Shown in pieces: positions 1-10,386 of a stretch of DNA of 64,000 nt (positions within the stretch are counted from its first letter, which is position 1; each line of letters opens with the position of its first letter). Where the stretch lies: the NCBI GenBank assembly GCA_020137815.1, contig CM035357.1:2093020-2157019 (forward strand), given 5' to 3'. The notes beneath the pieces are model-generated. The model saw only the letters and a program-made list of their open reading frames with translations. It ran no database searches and was not told the origin of the DNA. Source of the DNA: Hormiphora californensis (lineage: Eukaryota; Ctenophora; Tentaculata; Cydippida; Pleurobrachiidae). The position numbers and the translations under genes are program-made.

Positions 1-141
1 ACTTTGATAATTATATTTAGTTAGTTTATGTTCATCGGGTTAGAGTTTAGACCCTTTTCTACTCATTGGCTTTTTTAACGAATCAACTAATTTATTATAC
101 TTTTTTTACCATATACAATTAATTAAACTAATTTACTACTA

Positions 142-1783
142 CAGTCGGACCCCGATTTAGGGACACCCTCGGGGGAAAGGGTCTTGTCCACTAAATCGGG
201 GTGTCCACTAAATCGGGGTGAGCCATATTTGGCCCATAAAAACCTATTTTATGCCCAAAATTCTATATTATTAAGACTAAAGACACCTCTAACTGTTATC
301 TGCAATATTCATGTATTGATGACATCATCATTTCTGATTAGAAATAGAAAAATATAAGATAGTTTTTTTTTCAAAAAAATTTGAAAATTTTTCTAAGTTA
401 TACCGTGTGGGGCAATAAAAATGCCCCCCCCCCCCCCCCCCCCCCAAGTCTACCATAGTTCCAGACATCGTGGAGCGCTAAAATTTGGCACAGTAACTCT
501 ATGAGACAAATAAATAACTTGACGAAAATTTCATACCTCTAGCTCAAAATTCATTTTTTTGATAGGAATGAACATTGTCATTCATTCCAAGAAAAATATA
601 TTTTCGGTCCAGAATTCAAGCAATTATCTTTGGCTATCGATTAGCTTTCCAATGTGACCAAGATCATCTAAATTGGACAACCACAAGAGACACAGTGTCA
701 TGTTTCTTAAAGTTAGTCAGGTCATGTGATCCTCACCGAATCGTTGATTATCCGGGATTGCTAATCCAGCCAATGGGCAAAGGAATCTCGTATCACGGCC
801 GCTAATGAGGTATGCGTATCAATACAGGGTAATGTGATTCGAGGAAAGAGGACATTTATCAAAGAGCTACAGATCTCATGACCAATCAGCATCGTCATCC
901 CTCATTAGTAGCCGTGATACGTGATTCTCTACCACTTAGACCGATTCGTAATACTGAATACTCAACGATTCGGTGAGGATCACATGACCTGACTAACTTT
1001 AAGAAACATGACACTGTGTCTCTTGTGGTTGTCCAATTTAGATGATCTTGGTCACATTGGAAAGCTAATCGATAGCCAAAGATAATTGCTTGAATTCTGG
1101 ACCGAAAATATATTTTTCTTGGAATGAATGACATTCCTGGTAGACTTGGGGGGGGGGGGGCATTTTTATTGCCCCACACGGTACCAGCCCGGCCGATTTG
1201 TGTTTCGAGTCGGTGCAGCTTACTGGATGTCCTGTCTAATTAGCGGATTCGAAACGAACCGATACGTGATACCATGCCGAATCGGGGCACCCTAAGCGGG
1301 TGAGAAAGTATCAAAATTTCAAAATAACTTTTTCTCTCAAAATTTATGGGGAGCACCGATCAAAGCATTGAGAATCGTACTGTAAAATTTTGCAAAAAAG
1401 TTTTAAATTTTTTTAAAGGTATACCAGCCACGTGCGAATCGTGTTTCGAATCGGTGCATCTTATCGCATGTCCTGCTGCTAATTAGACGGTTCGGAACGA
1501 ATCGAAACGTGATCCCCATCGAATCGAAATTTTGACACTTGGTGAACTTGTTATTCAATGGCCCCATGGGGATCACGTATCGGTTGGTTCCGAACCGTCT
1601 GATTAGCAGCAGGACATGCGATAAGATTCACTGATTCGAAACACGATTCGGACGTGGCTGGTATCTTTTTGAAAAATTTTCAAAAAAAATTCACAAAAAA
1701 TTTCACAAAAAAAATTCAAAAAATGTTTGGGGGAAAAAAATCCTGTCCCTAAATCGGGGTGCCACTAAATCGGGGTCCGACTG
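142..1783. mobile_element. Non-autonomous pogo/Tc1-mariner-like TIR element, 1.6 kb
   Basis: The ends are inverted copies of CAGTCGGACCCCGATTTA, each abutting a TA dinucleotide, which is the target duplication expected for the Tc1/mariner-pogo superfamily. Near each end are sub-repeats of the type 'ctaaatcggggtg'. Internal modules such as GATCACGTATCGGTT and CGATTCGAAACACGATTCG recur in the copies at 11.5, 16.9 and 17.9 kb. No transposase reading frame is visible, so it would need a transposase encoded elsewhere. A second TIR element lies inside it (about 403-1181). Confidence 0.8.
403..1181. mobile_element. Palindromic TIR element nested in the pogo-like element
   Basis: The termini CCGTGTGGGGCAATAAAAATG and its reverse complement are each followed by a long C or G tract and bordered by TA. 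Between them, two arms of about 235 bp (roughly 590-830 and 895-1135) are reverse complements, so the two apparent small ORFs are the same sequence read on opposite strands and not genes. In related elements the interrupted sequence reads 'ggtataccagcc'; here the insertion splits it, so this element arrived after the host element. Confidence 0.65.
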
Positions 1784-1851
1784 TACAATTAATTAAACTA
1801 ACTAACTACTTAACTCTAGGCTAAATTCCAACCATAAATCGTTTTTGATTT

Positions 1852-2370
1852 AGCAATGATCATGAGATAATAAACATCGATGACAGTTCGGATGAGGCAG
1901 ATGTTTTGAGTTCTGACGATGATTCTCACTGTAGTAGTAAATATGGTTGTCAGGGTACCTGTTGCTATAGGAACGGTGGTTACCATGGTAACAGGAGTTG
2001 GAAGCAAGATGATCAGAGAACCCGTGAAACAAAGAAGGGGGACAGTTTGGCATCCAAATTGGATAATGTTTTGGAATCAGCTGCCTGGAAGGATATTGAG
2101 TTTGATGTTTCTGAGAATACCTCAGGCGAATGCCGTGGGTCACCTCTTGAGGACCTGAACACAGTTTCAACTCCAGTGAAACCACCGCTGAACACAGCAA
2201 ATGATACTGGTGCAACGCCAGTTAAAACACCTGCACTAAATACAACAACTGACATCGTTTCAATTAGCTCGCCTACTATAATTGATGAATATACCAGCAA
2301 TGAGACGCCATTCTACGATAACATTTCGTCTGATGAGGAGGAGGGGAGCCGGGCCAATGGGTGGCGCTGA
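1852..2370 (+). CDS. Acidic Ser/Thr-rich exon-like fragment, unrecognised
   Basis: An open stretch follows a plausible acceptor (gatttag) and begins with an acidic run containing NIDDSSDEAD and LSSDDDSH. It continues through Thr/Pro repeats of the type TPVKPPLNT and TPVKTPALNT and ends shortly after a second acidic patch (ISSDEEEGS), just as it runs into a 32-bp tandem repeat. No fold or family is recognised. It looks like the 3' exon of a gene whose 5' part is not visible, because a transposon fills the DNA to the left. It could also be a relic. GTTACCATGGTAAC, an X-box-like palindrome, lies within it near 1979. Confidence 0.3.
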   Translation, partial: SNDHEIINIDDSSDEADVLSSDDDSHCSSKYGCQGTCCYRNGGYHGNRSWKQDDQRTRETKKGDSLASKLDNVLESAAWKDIEFDVSENTSGECRGSPLEDLNTVSTPVKPPLNTANDTGATPVKTPALNTTTDIVSISSPTIIDEYTSNETPFYDNISSDEEEGSRANGWR

Positions 2371-2500
2371 ATTATTGGAGCCGGGCCAATGGGTGGCGCT
2401 GAATTATTGGAGCCGGGCCAATGGGTGGCGCTGAATTATTGGAGCCGGGCCAATGGGTGGCGCTGAACTATTGGAGCCGGGCCAATGGGTGGCGCTAAAA
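2344..2500. repeat. 32-bp tandem repeat, about five copies
   Basis: The unit begins GAGCCGGGCCAATGGGTGG and is repeated about five times with one or two substitutions. The first copy overlaps the end of the acidic reading frame and supplies its stop codon. The unit carries a CCAAT core. Confidence 0.85.
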
Positions 2501-2740
2501 TGTTTTAATATGGACTGGGTCACATATCGCTGAGTTATATCGAGTCTCCATTATCTAGTGTGTATCCGTTTTTAACTTTTTTTGGTAGGACAATTATTTT
2601 TAAAAGTTTGTAGTGATGAGTGAATTCTACTCGCTATTGACTATTTGTATTCTTTATTCAACAATATTATATCTCATTATTAATATAATTATTATCGCTA
2701 TGAATGACATTATTACATATATTTTGGCGCCATTTTAGTA

Positions 2741-2919
2741 CAGTCGAACGGTGCGGTAAGAATCGAACCTCGATTTACCGGACCCTCGATTTACCGGAAG
2801 GATAATTATTACCCTATTTAGAATTTTATGTGAAATGAAGCCACAACCATGTACCGTGATATGATAACGTATTGTATTTAGCCTTCCCCAGACGAGTCCG
2901 GTAAATCGAGGATTGAATG
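2741..2919. mobile_element. Short pogo-like MITE variant
   Basis: TA-flanked ends begin CAGTCGAACGGTGCGG and contain CCTCGATTTACCGG repeats, with GGTAAATCGAGG near the other end. This is a diverged member of the same TIR group as the 142-1783 element, about 180 bp and without coding capacity. Confidence 0.5.
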
Positions 2920-2944
2920 TATTTTTTAATTTAATGATCTGTAA

Positions 2945-3125
2945 CTTAGTTAGTTAATGTTCATCGGGTTATATAATATAGTTTAGACCCTTTTTCTACT
3001 CAATGGCTTTTTAACGAATCAACTAATTTATTATACTTTTTACCATTATATACAATTAATTAAACTAATTTCTAATTTCTAACTACAATACTCCTAGCCT
3101 AAAATTCCCAATACCAGCGTTTTTA
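2945..3125. repeat. Second copy of the sequence flanking the first transposon
   Basis: This AT-rich stretch (motifs TGTTCATCGGGTTA and CTTTTTAACGAATCAACT) repeats positions 1-140 and continues into a match with 1784-1850. The first copy is the one interrupted by the 1.6 kb pogo-like insertion; this one is the empty version. It indicates a local duplication with a period of about 2.9 kb that predates the insertion. Confidence 0.65.
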
Positions 3126-3239
3126 TACCATTTTTTATCAAATGATAATCAAAGTGAATTAATTTATTTCAGCATAATTTATAAGGAAGATCCGTCGTTT
3201 TTATTTCCTATTGCCCATTCTTCCTAAGTCGTCAACGAA

Positions 3240-3367
3240 TTACGACCCCCCCACCCCCAGATGCGACCCCTCCCATCCTCCCCCCCCCCCCCCAGATGCG
3301 ACCCCCTCCCATCCCCCCCCCCCCCCAGATGCGACCCCCTCCCATCCCCCATTGCGACCCCCCCCCC
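3240..3367. repeat. Poly-C-rich minisatellite
   Basis: C-tracts of 7-14 bases alternate with AGATGCGACCCC units, four to five times. The apparent proline-rich or glycine-rich ORFs on both strands are by-products of this composition. Confidence 0.8.
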
Positions 3368-3454
3368 AATGTTCCCAGTTATCTAAGCAATAACTTAATA
3401 TCCCTATTTGAAGGCATGCTGGTGTGGTTTGTTGAGGGGTGAACTCAACAAGGT

Positions 3455-5451
3455 ATGGTTGGTTTGGGGTATGTGCCAAGAAACAGAAGAAAGCCATCTC
3501 TCCATATCGATCCATTTGAGATAGCATTCAGTCAAAACTCTATCGGTTTCAGGTGCGTCTACAAGCATGTTACAGTCGGACCCTGATTTACCGGGATGCT
3601 CGGGGAAAGGGTTTGCCCAGAAAATTGGGGTGCCCGGTGAATCGGGGACCGACAATATGTGTGTGTCTGCTTGGATTGTCCATTATGTAGCGAGGAAATT
3701 ATAAGCGTCTGTTTCTAAAAAAGTTTCTAATATTTTCAGTTTTGCCAATGGAACATTGTTATCGACTGCGATTGCTAAAATACTGAAAGGCACCCTGAAG
3801 GTGGAGGACTTCCCCTTCATCCGAGTGTTTAGTCATGATGACACTTGGTAAGATAAATGTCTTCACTCTTCCTTATCTCATTTTATCTCATTAACTCTCC
3901 CTTTATTATCTCTCTCTGATGATCTAATAGAATGCTCCCTAATCAGGCACTCTCTCGATAACCGAAGACTGCATGTGTTCAAGGAAGCGAGAAAGAATGG
4001 GATTTGTAAGACTGTTCCTGTTATAGTTGTTCCAAAGTCAGAGGTATAGTAGATTTTGGTCACCCCCCCTCCCCCCCCCCCCCCCCCTCCCCAGGAGAAA
4101 AGTCATTCCTCCACCCCTGCATTTCATATTCATTTACCACAGACTAAATTATTCCGATCATACAGATACCCTACGGAGAAATGGATTCGAAACTGACGAC
4201 AGTCAACTCTGGCACCAGTGTGGAAGTTAGAGGGGTGGCCAACAGGGCGCTGGGTGGTGCACTTCGCTGTCACCATTGCTGGAATGATCCCTGGCGATAT
4301 CCAAACGGAGGGAAACTGTCAATTCATTTACAGGTAATTAAAACAAGTTGTGGTTTGAACAACACAACGATAAATTGAGTGGGAACTAACTCTTGGCCCT
4401 GCTCTTGCTCAACAAGGAAATCCTCAATTGAAAGTTGCCTCGACCACTTGCTAGTGGTATCTCCTCATTCTATCTTCTACCCCAACTCCTTGAGTCGCTT
4501 GATTATAAGTGATTACTGATTGGTGATACTGTCGCTACCAACTACTAACCACCATTATCCCCAAACAGCAAGAGCACATGACTGAGTACAGGGCGGAAGC
4601 TCACCGCTGACTACGCATCAATAGATCAGTTTCTAACCACAAAGAACTTCTCCCTGGACTAAGACCCTTGAAATTGAACTCGTCTCCCTCAAGGTATGTA
4701 AAATCACTTTTTTAGGTCATTATTCAGTTTTACCTAAAAAAAGAAATTTATAATTTAAGGGAATCATTAGTTACTCATCATTACTCCCGTTATCATTATA
4801 GTGGAAGAGCAAGTACACTGAGGTGCCTCTCAAACCCTCGGAGTCACTAAACGCTGCCTTTAGTATTAACCGACCTGGCCGATATGGGGACTTGTCAACC
4901 ATTCCACCACGAACCATTAAGGTGAGACTTGTCAACCAAAAAGGAGGGGTCAAAAAGAGAATAACGGGGTTTGTAGCCCTTCTTCTAAAATATTGTTTAG
5001 TGAGTACCTGACATGATCTATCTCATTAGCTTGATTATCTTATCCACTATATAAACCACCACCATGCCCATTGCCCAATACCCATTGCCCATATAGCTGT
5101 ATAGACGTCTGACATAGATCAGTCGAAAGCTCCTGTTCTTAATTGAATACTAGTACTGCAAAATCGTTGCCCAATGTCCTTCAGGTTGTTTCAAAAGACC
5201 ATACCAATGGGAAACCAGGAACTGAGAAAAACGGGGTTAACTCTGAAGCAGCTGGATCAGACGACAAAGTGCCTTCCAAAATCAGGTATGCAAGTAGGAA
5301 GGAGGAGGAGAGGACGATTTATTGGGCAAAAGAAGATATAAAGGAGGAAGAGGAGGGGGAGGACAGGAAATTTGAGGAGAGTGAGAGGTACTTTAATAGT
5401 TTGATCAGCACTGTTTTGCATTTTACCGACACTGACTATCCATTTTCTTAA
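3455..5451 (+). CDS. Uncharacterised SLDNRRL-motif protein, six exons, about 285 aa
   Basis: Exons fit in phase at 3455-3552, 3740-3847, 3947-4043, 4166-4333, 4802-4921 and 5185-5451, all with GT-AG borders. The ATG is the first in frame after an upstream stop. The N-terminal half reads as one domain: residues DPFEIAFSQNSIGFSFANG, then an Ile/Pro segment ending IRVFSHDDTW, then HSLDNRRLHVFKEA and VPVIVVP. I have a memory impression that this order (a target-strand phrase, 'IRVF', then 'LDNRRL.VF') occurs in scattered eukaryotic and bacterial proteins resembling the ParB/sulfiredoxin fold, but I cannot verify that here. The middle holds CHHCW; the C-terminal third is lysine/glutamate-rich, suggesting disorder. 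No signal peptide or membrane segment. A small pogo-like MITE sits in intron 1. Function unknown; gene structure fairly sure, start less so. Confidence 0.6.
3573..3655. mobile_element. Miniature pogo-like MITE in intron 1 of the SLDNRRL gene
   Basis: About 80 bp, with CAGTCGGACCCTGATTTACC at one end and GGTGAATCGGGGACC at the other, next to TA. It begins about 20 bp downstream of the exon 1 donor. Confidence 0.65.
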
Positions 5452-5560
5452 TTAACTAATTAATTAACGCATGTTTTAACTTATTTTAACCAATATTTTT
5501 GATTTATAACACACTTATCTACAATTATTTTTTTAAATTTATTTCAACGAATTCTGTTCT

Positions 5561-7369
5561 TTATTCCCCGTAATTCCCAAACGACAAGCCTGCCTCCAAA
5601 TTACAGCACAGGACTTGGCGGATCGCCAAATTAGTCTCACTAATGTTATAGTTCTTGACCTCCCCAGAAATAATCTTGTACGCATTGACAATATTCACAA
5701 ACTCTACATCACTTGTTTCACACGTGGCAGATTTAATTGAGTGAAGAAGATCGTATTCTCCAAACTGCCGTTTTCTTCGCGGTTTCACGGGACGGTCTTT
5801 CTTCTCTCTGCAGATCTTTCGGGCAAGTGTTAGTGCCCGGAACACCATGTCAAGTGCTTTGCAGGTCGTGGTAGTAGGGTCTCCTGCTGCAGTTGAACAC
5901 TCTGTCATATCCCGAAAGTAGAGGTAGAAATGTTCCAAGATGTCATTGTCTTTCCAGCAGAGGATGTCGAGAATCAAATACCGGGCTTCCTTCAAGTGTA
6001 AGGGTTTGTGGTGTTAGGGGGCATAATTCTTACGTGTGCGCGAAATTTACAGGTAATCCTGCGGTGTTAGGGCTATACTCATTTTGTTGAATTAATCATC
6101 ATTTTAGGGGTGCTATGGGATCCCATAACATTGTTTCACGATATCAATCACAGAAAACCCAAGTCACATGCTTCAACTTGAGAAAATCTCTTAATTATGG
6201 CCCAAATAAGGTGTCAGGTATCATCATGATCACATGGACACCCAAAAACTAGCCCGGAAACACGCTACTACACCTCTCTGGCATTGCAGAGCATAGGCCA
6301 AACAAAACCCAAAACTTTTCATGACTTTAGGGATGTTAGTTCCTGAATGAGTGGAATGAACTACCAAAAATGAAAAATGAACTTTGAGTTTTGACCTTGA
6401 TTTTTCTTGTGAGCAAAGATCTTTGTTTATCCAATGTTCTCCCAAATTTTGAAAAAGATTGAACAAAAGGGAGCCGTGATACAGCTCATTGAAAGTCGCA
6501 GGAAGAGCCAAAATCATGCATGAGCATTTTCTCAACTGCAACGTGACCTGGTGCTTCAATTTCATTTTTATGGTGTTCATTGGAAAGATAAATTCAAGCC
6601 AAAGAAAAATAGCACCATGATGGAAAATTAGGATGCTCACATCATAAATGAACGAGAAATGAATGAGGGAATGAAAAATGAATTTTCGAATTTTTGACAA
6701 AAAATTATGGAAAAAGTTACCAAGAAATTGATCCAGAGTGCTCCCATGATTTTTATTCTCGCAACTATCACCGTTTTGACGGGACAACTCGCTAACCCTT
6801 ACCAACAATCCGTGGCCCACCTTGTATTAGCTAGTAGGTAGGGGCCTGACACTGTGTCCGTGTAAAACAAATGAAGTCAAAAACGCCATTTACCTTTAAG
6901 TAGCAGCTGTACAGGGTGTCTTTGATGCGCTTGTTTTCTGGTAGATCAAGCTGATCAGCCGTTTTACTTATTCCCCTAGCAACGGCACTCGTGAATTCGG
7001 CTAGTTCCTCCTCGCTAGACGACTCCGTGCAAAGCTGAAATGGCGCAGTGTTACGCTCCAGTTTAACAAATTGGAAACTGACATCAGGTTGGAAACAGAC
7101 ATTAGTTTCTAGCTGAGAGCCACACTTATTTCGTAACCAAAACTTACGCTTCGTTGATAGAAAGCCTTTACGACCCACAGCGCAGGATTTGAAGCAAACA
7201 CCTTTTCATCGACATTAGTTGTCCACAGAAGATCTCCCGTACAGTAGTAGGCTCGAAACACTTTAACGAAAGTAAGAGCTTCTGTTGGTGTCAGGCGGAC
7301 TCTTTTATGGTGTTTTGGTGACGTCATGGAAATGGAGCATGACAAGAGAAGGATTAACAAAGCTGCCAT
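5561..7369 (-). CDS. Putative secreted protein of unknown function, three exons, about 263 aa
   Basis: Reading leftward, exons are 7369-7148, 7034-6894 and 5989-5561, all in phase 0. The N-terminus (MAALLILLLSCSISM) is a clear signal peptide, so the product probably enters the secretory route. The mature chain has regularly scattered cysteines (YYCTGDLLW, QLCTESSSEEE, LYSCYLKEA, DILCWKD, MTECST, CKALD, KICREKK, ATCETS, QVLCCNL) and is probably mostly helical. Residues PRRKRQF form a furin-type basic site about two-thirds along, so it may be a proprotein. N-glycosylation sequon NIS is near the C-terminus. No family was recognised. The exon 3 acceptor (acttgaag) has a weak pyrimidine tract. It could be a helical cytokine-like or defence-related secreted protein, but that is speculation. 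Confidence 0.55.
5990..6893. other. Long intron 2 of the secreted-protein gene
   Basis: This 0.9 kb intron has no exon-like conservation on either strand. An open frame of 196 codons on the minus strand (6230-6820) has no recognisable domain and low-complexity F/L composition, so it is not called as a gene. Confidence 0.5.
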
Positions 7370-7583
7370 TACAGTAGTAGCTGCGAATGAACGCTCCTAT
7401 CCCAGTATAACGGAATTTACTCTAACAGAATGGGGAAATGAATACTCTAATTTACTCTAGCAGCTGTTTTAAACTAACAGCTGCGACCTGGTCACTTTGG
7501 GTATAGGCTAATGTTATAGGCAGCTATACTATAGCTATAATTACCCTATAACATTAGCTGATTATTTAAAAGTACTATAATGT

Positions 7584-7965
7584 TACCAAGGTAGGCGGTA
7601 AATGTTAACCAGATTTGTGAGAATTTCGAACGTTTTTGCCCGTAACTCAGCCATTTCTTGACCAATTTGCAAAATCTTTGGCTCATTGGAAAGAGGACAT
7701 TAAGATCTCTCAAATGAGCTCAAGAAAATGAAAATTGGCGCAAATTGCGCGGCGTGGTGGCGAAAACGCGCATTTTGCGCCATGACGCCGCGCATTTTGC
7801 GCCGATTTTAGTTTTATTGGGCTCATTTGAAAGAGCTCAATGTCCTCTTTCCGACGCGCCCAAGATTTTGCAAATTGGTCAAGAAATGACTGAGTTATGG
7901 ACAAAAACGTGGTTTTGCACGTACGTTTTCTCTCAGATCTGGTTAACATTTACCGCCTACCTGTT
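7584..7965. mobile_element. Palindromic TIR element, about 380 bp
   Basis: The ends GTAGGCGGTAAATGTTAACC and its reverse complement enclose two arms with matching motifs (TTTCTTGACCAATTTGCAAA, AAAGAGGACATT) around a GCGC-rich centre (GCGCATTTTGCGC). GTTACCAAG occurs just outside both ends and may be target duplication or a local repeat. No coding capacity. Confidence 0.6.
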
Positions 7966-8021
7966 ACCAAGGTAGTTACCAAGGTAGTTACCAGTAGGTA
8001 GGTAATACATTGCATTACGTA

Positions 8022-8850
8022 GGGGGGGGGGGCGACATGTTAATTGTTAATAAATCACCTCTTTTTTTCGATTTTGTTAATTAACGTTAATTAACAAAAT
8101 TAACAAAGTTAACAAATCAGCAAAGACTGTTCTTATTGGTTGATAATGCGACTTTAACTGGTTTAATTTTATAGTTTAATGACTTTTCTAATAAATATAT
8201 ACCCAAACAAGGCCTCTTCCGATAACCAAAGTCCGACATACAGGTTTTTTTGGCTCAAAATCGATAAAAATCCAAGTTACAAATATTTCAATTTAGCGTA
8301 TAAAATCTCACTTTAACGTAATTTCTTCATTGATAATCGATTCTTTGGACGAAAGGAGATGATGTACAACGTTTCTGTTGGAAAAAGAACCAAAATATTA
8401 CCAAAATCAATTTTTTGGTCAAAAATTGAAAATTTTCTTCGCTACAAATCCTTGTGTTTTTTTAGAAAAATTAATTTTTGGGATATTTTTTTGTTTTAAG
8501 GTAAATTCATGAGTTTTTTTTTTAGTTTTTAGGGTTGAAAATGTGGATTAGAGTCAATTGACTTCAATTGCGGTTTAGTTTGGCTAGTTTTTATTAAAAT
8601 TTACATAATGGAATAAATCGCTGTAGAAAATCCGTAGTAGAGGTAGTAGGGATGTGCAAATCGTGCAGAAGGAACAGCTTTGCTCGCAGAACAAGTGTTT
8701 AATACAAACAACACGCGCTAAAGGTGATTTAGATGGCATAAATGGCATTTGTTAACGTTTGTTAACTTTTTGTTAATTTTGTTAATAAATCACCTGTTTT
8801 TTGGATGTTAATATTAACAAAGTTAACAAAATTAACATGTCGCACCCCCC
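8022..8850. mobile_element. G-tract-ended TIR element, 829 bp, 8-bp target duplication
   Basis: The left end is a run of about 11 G followed by CGACATGTTAATTGTTAAT; the right end is GTTAACAAAATTAACATGTCG plus C6. The 8-bp sequence ATTACGTA lies immediately outside both ends. TIRs with an 8-bp duplication are typical of the hAT superfamily. A close copy is at 16132-18454 and a more distant one at 59711-61506. No transposase frame is visible. Confidence 0.8.
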
Positions 8851-8860
8851 ATTACGTATC

Positions 8861-8955
8861 TATACTCCCCCTCCTTTAGTTCTGGCGGTGAGAGAAAGAA
8901 GAATCATACGTTATTCCTCTTTCTCTCACCGCCAGTTCTAAAGGAGGGGGAGTAT
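8861..8955. repeat. Near-perfect 95-bp palindrome
   Basis: Two arms of about 44 bp beginning TATACTCCCCCTCCTTTAG are almost exact reverse complements around a 7-bp centre. It starts two bases after the right target duplication of the adjacent TIR element. It could be a tiny MITE or a hairpin-forming element. Confidence 0.8.
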
Positions 8956-8999
8956 AGGTAGTCTTCCGTGTCTCAACTATTATTTAACTACTTAGAAAA

Positions 9000-9880
9000 C
9001 TTTCAAATTCAGTCCCAAAATGAAATTGACAGCCAGACGTACTCAAACCCCCTCTCTTTTGTCTGGAGAATTCAATGAATCAGACATTTTCCTAATGTAG
9101 TTACAACACAGGGGAGTGCACGACTCTGCTGGGATGTATGATACTTGGAGAAAACTCAATTTGATGGGAGCTGTCAAACTCCCAAACCGACGATGATCAT
9201 GTATGGACATTGTCGATTTGTGTTGAGGTTTTAACTGGACTGTAGTAATCCTCTAAGCCAAGTTGAGGACTGGTCAAATTCCCAAAACAACTTTCAGTGC
9301 ATTCTGAGTTTAGTTTACAATATGGTGAGTTCTGTTTACTCGATGATTGTTAATTGCTCTAACATCCAAAGGCATTCCATTGCACCTAACTGTCCAAATT
9401 CGGAATTTATGTCGGCATTCTGAGGTAAGAGTTCCAACAAACAGGTAGGTCTGTTTGCGTAAAACGAATTAATAATTAATTGTTCCACGGCATACAATAG
9501 TCTTCCATCGAACGGAGACTGAGGGGCATTTTTGTCCAGCCTCTGGTGAGGTACATAGTTCTATATAATTGATGAATAATTAATTATTAATTATTTTCCC
9601 CAGGCATAGACTACTCTCTCAAAAGAGCTGAGCCACGTGCAGTGACAGGGAATCATTCTATAAATTCCTGCCAGGGCTCCATGCACTGTATTCTTACCCA
9701 GGCAGGTTGATATTCTCGTCAATGAGCGGAGGTAAACAGGGAATCCCTGTATAAATCTCGTAAGGGGATCGCATGGTGTATGATCGGGCTTTGTATTTGC
9801 TGTATATAAGCGGCATAAATGAAAACGACTTAATTTCGCTTTTGATTTTCTTTTCTCTGTTATGACAACTCTCCTCCAAT
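9000..9880. other. Unassigned stretch upstream of the methyltransferase exon
   Basis: N-terminal exons of the EEF1AKMT2-like gene would be expected here. One possible trace is a GIDYS pentapeptide after an acceptor at 9603, which matches the motif following the SAM-binding loop in this family, but the frame closes soon after. The SAM-binding signature (DxGTGNG) was not found. Confidence 0.4.
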
Positions 9881-9882
9881 AG

Positions 9883-10163
9883 GAACGTATGATGCGATTA
9901 GTCTCTCCCCTACCTCAGCCACAGACCGGCAAACCTACAAAACCTCTGTTCGCACCCTCCTCTCTTCCTCCCCTTCTTCTCGATTCGTCCTGGCGTCTGT
10001 CAACTGGACTGTCCCAGAGCTGACAGAGTTTTTCGGGGACAGTTTTCATGTCGATGAGGTGTTGCCGAGTAGAGAATTTACTTTTGGTGGGGTAACTGGG
10101 AAGGATGTCAGCATGGTGGTATTCAGACATAGAGATCAGGAGAATTGCTCAAATGGGGCGTGA
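9883..10163 (+). CDS. EEF1AKMT2: C-terminal exon of an EEF1AKMT2 (METTL10)-like lysine methyltransferase
   Basis: After acceptor ccaatag the exon reads (G)TYDAISLSP, then ASVNWTVPELTEFF, then FTFGGVTGKDVSMVVFRH and a stop. This follows the C-terminal part of EEF1AKMT2, the class I SAM-dependent enzyme that trimethylates a lysine of elongation factor eEF1A: TFDAISLNP, TSCNWTKEELL and FSFGGRSGNSV occupy the same positions and order. About 93 codons are covered, perhaps 40% of a normal protein. The SAM-binding N-terminal half is not convincingly present upstream, so this may be a partial gene, a gene with hard-to-see exons, or a relic. VPS50 starts about 220 bp downstream on the same strand. Confidence 0.6.
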
Positions 10164-10386
10164 TATGTGTTTGGTTGAGTTTGAACCATTTCTCAACAAT
10201 GCAATGTTTTTAGATAATTTATTGCCGTTTTTAAAACTAAATGCAGATTAAGTTGAGTTAATCATGTTTTGATTATCTAACCCCGTCCCCTATTTCCTAG
10301 CATGTTACAGGGTAATAACATCATGATGACGTAATATCAAGGTTACTATAGTTCTAGCCCCATCTGGTCTATATTGAATCGTTGTC

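Noticed and set aside
575-1179. Two small ORFs with the same protein on opposite strands (76 and 94 codons)
   Set aside because: They are the two arms of the palindromic transposon; identical translation follows from the inverted repeat.
2013-2300. ORFs overlapping the acidic fragment in other frames and strand
   Set aside because: Weaker composition; the acidic frame alone has an acceptor and a protein-like pattern.
3211-3393. Proline-rich ORF upstream of the SLDNRRL gene
   Set aside because: It spans a C-tract minisatellite and does not join in phase to the first supported exon.
6230-6820. 196-codon minus-strand ORF
   Set aside because: It lies inside an intron of the secreted-protein gene, has no domain, no splice continuity and biased F/L composition.
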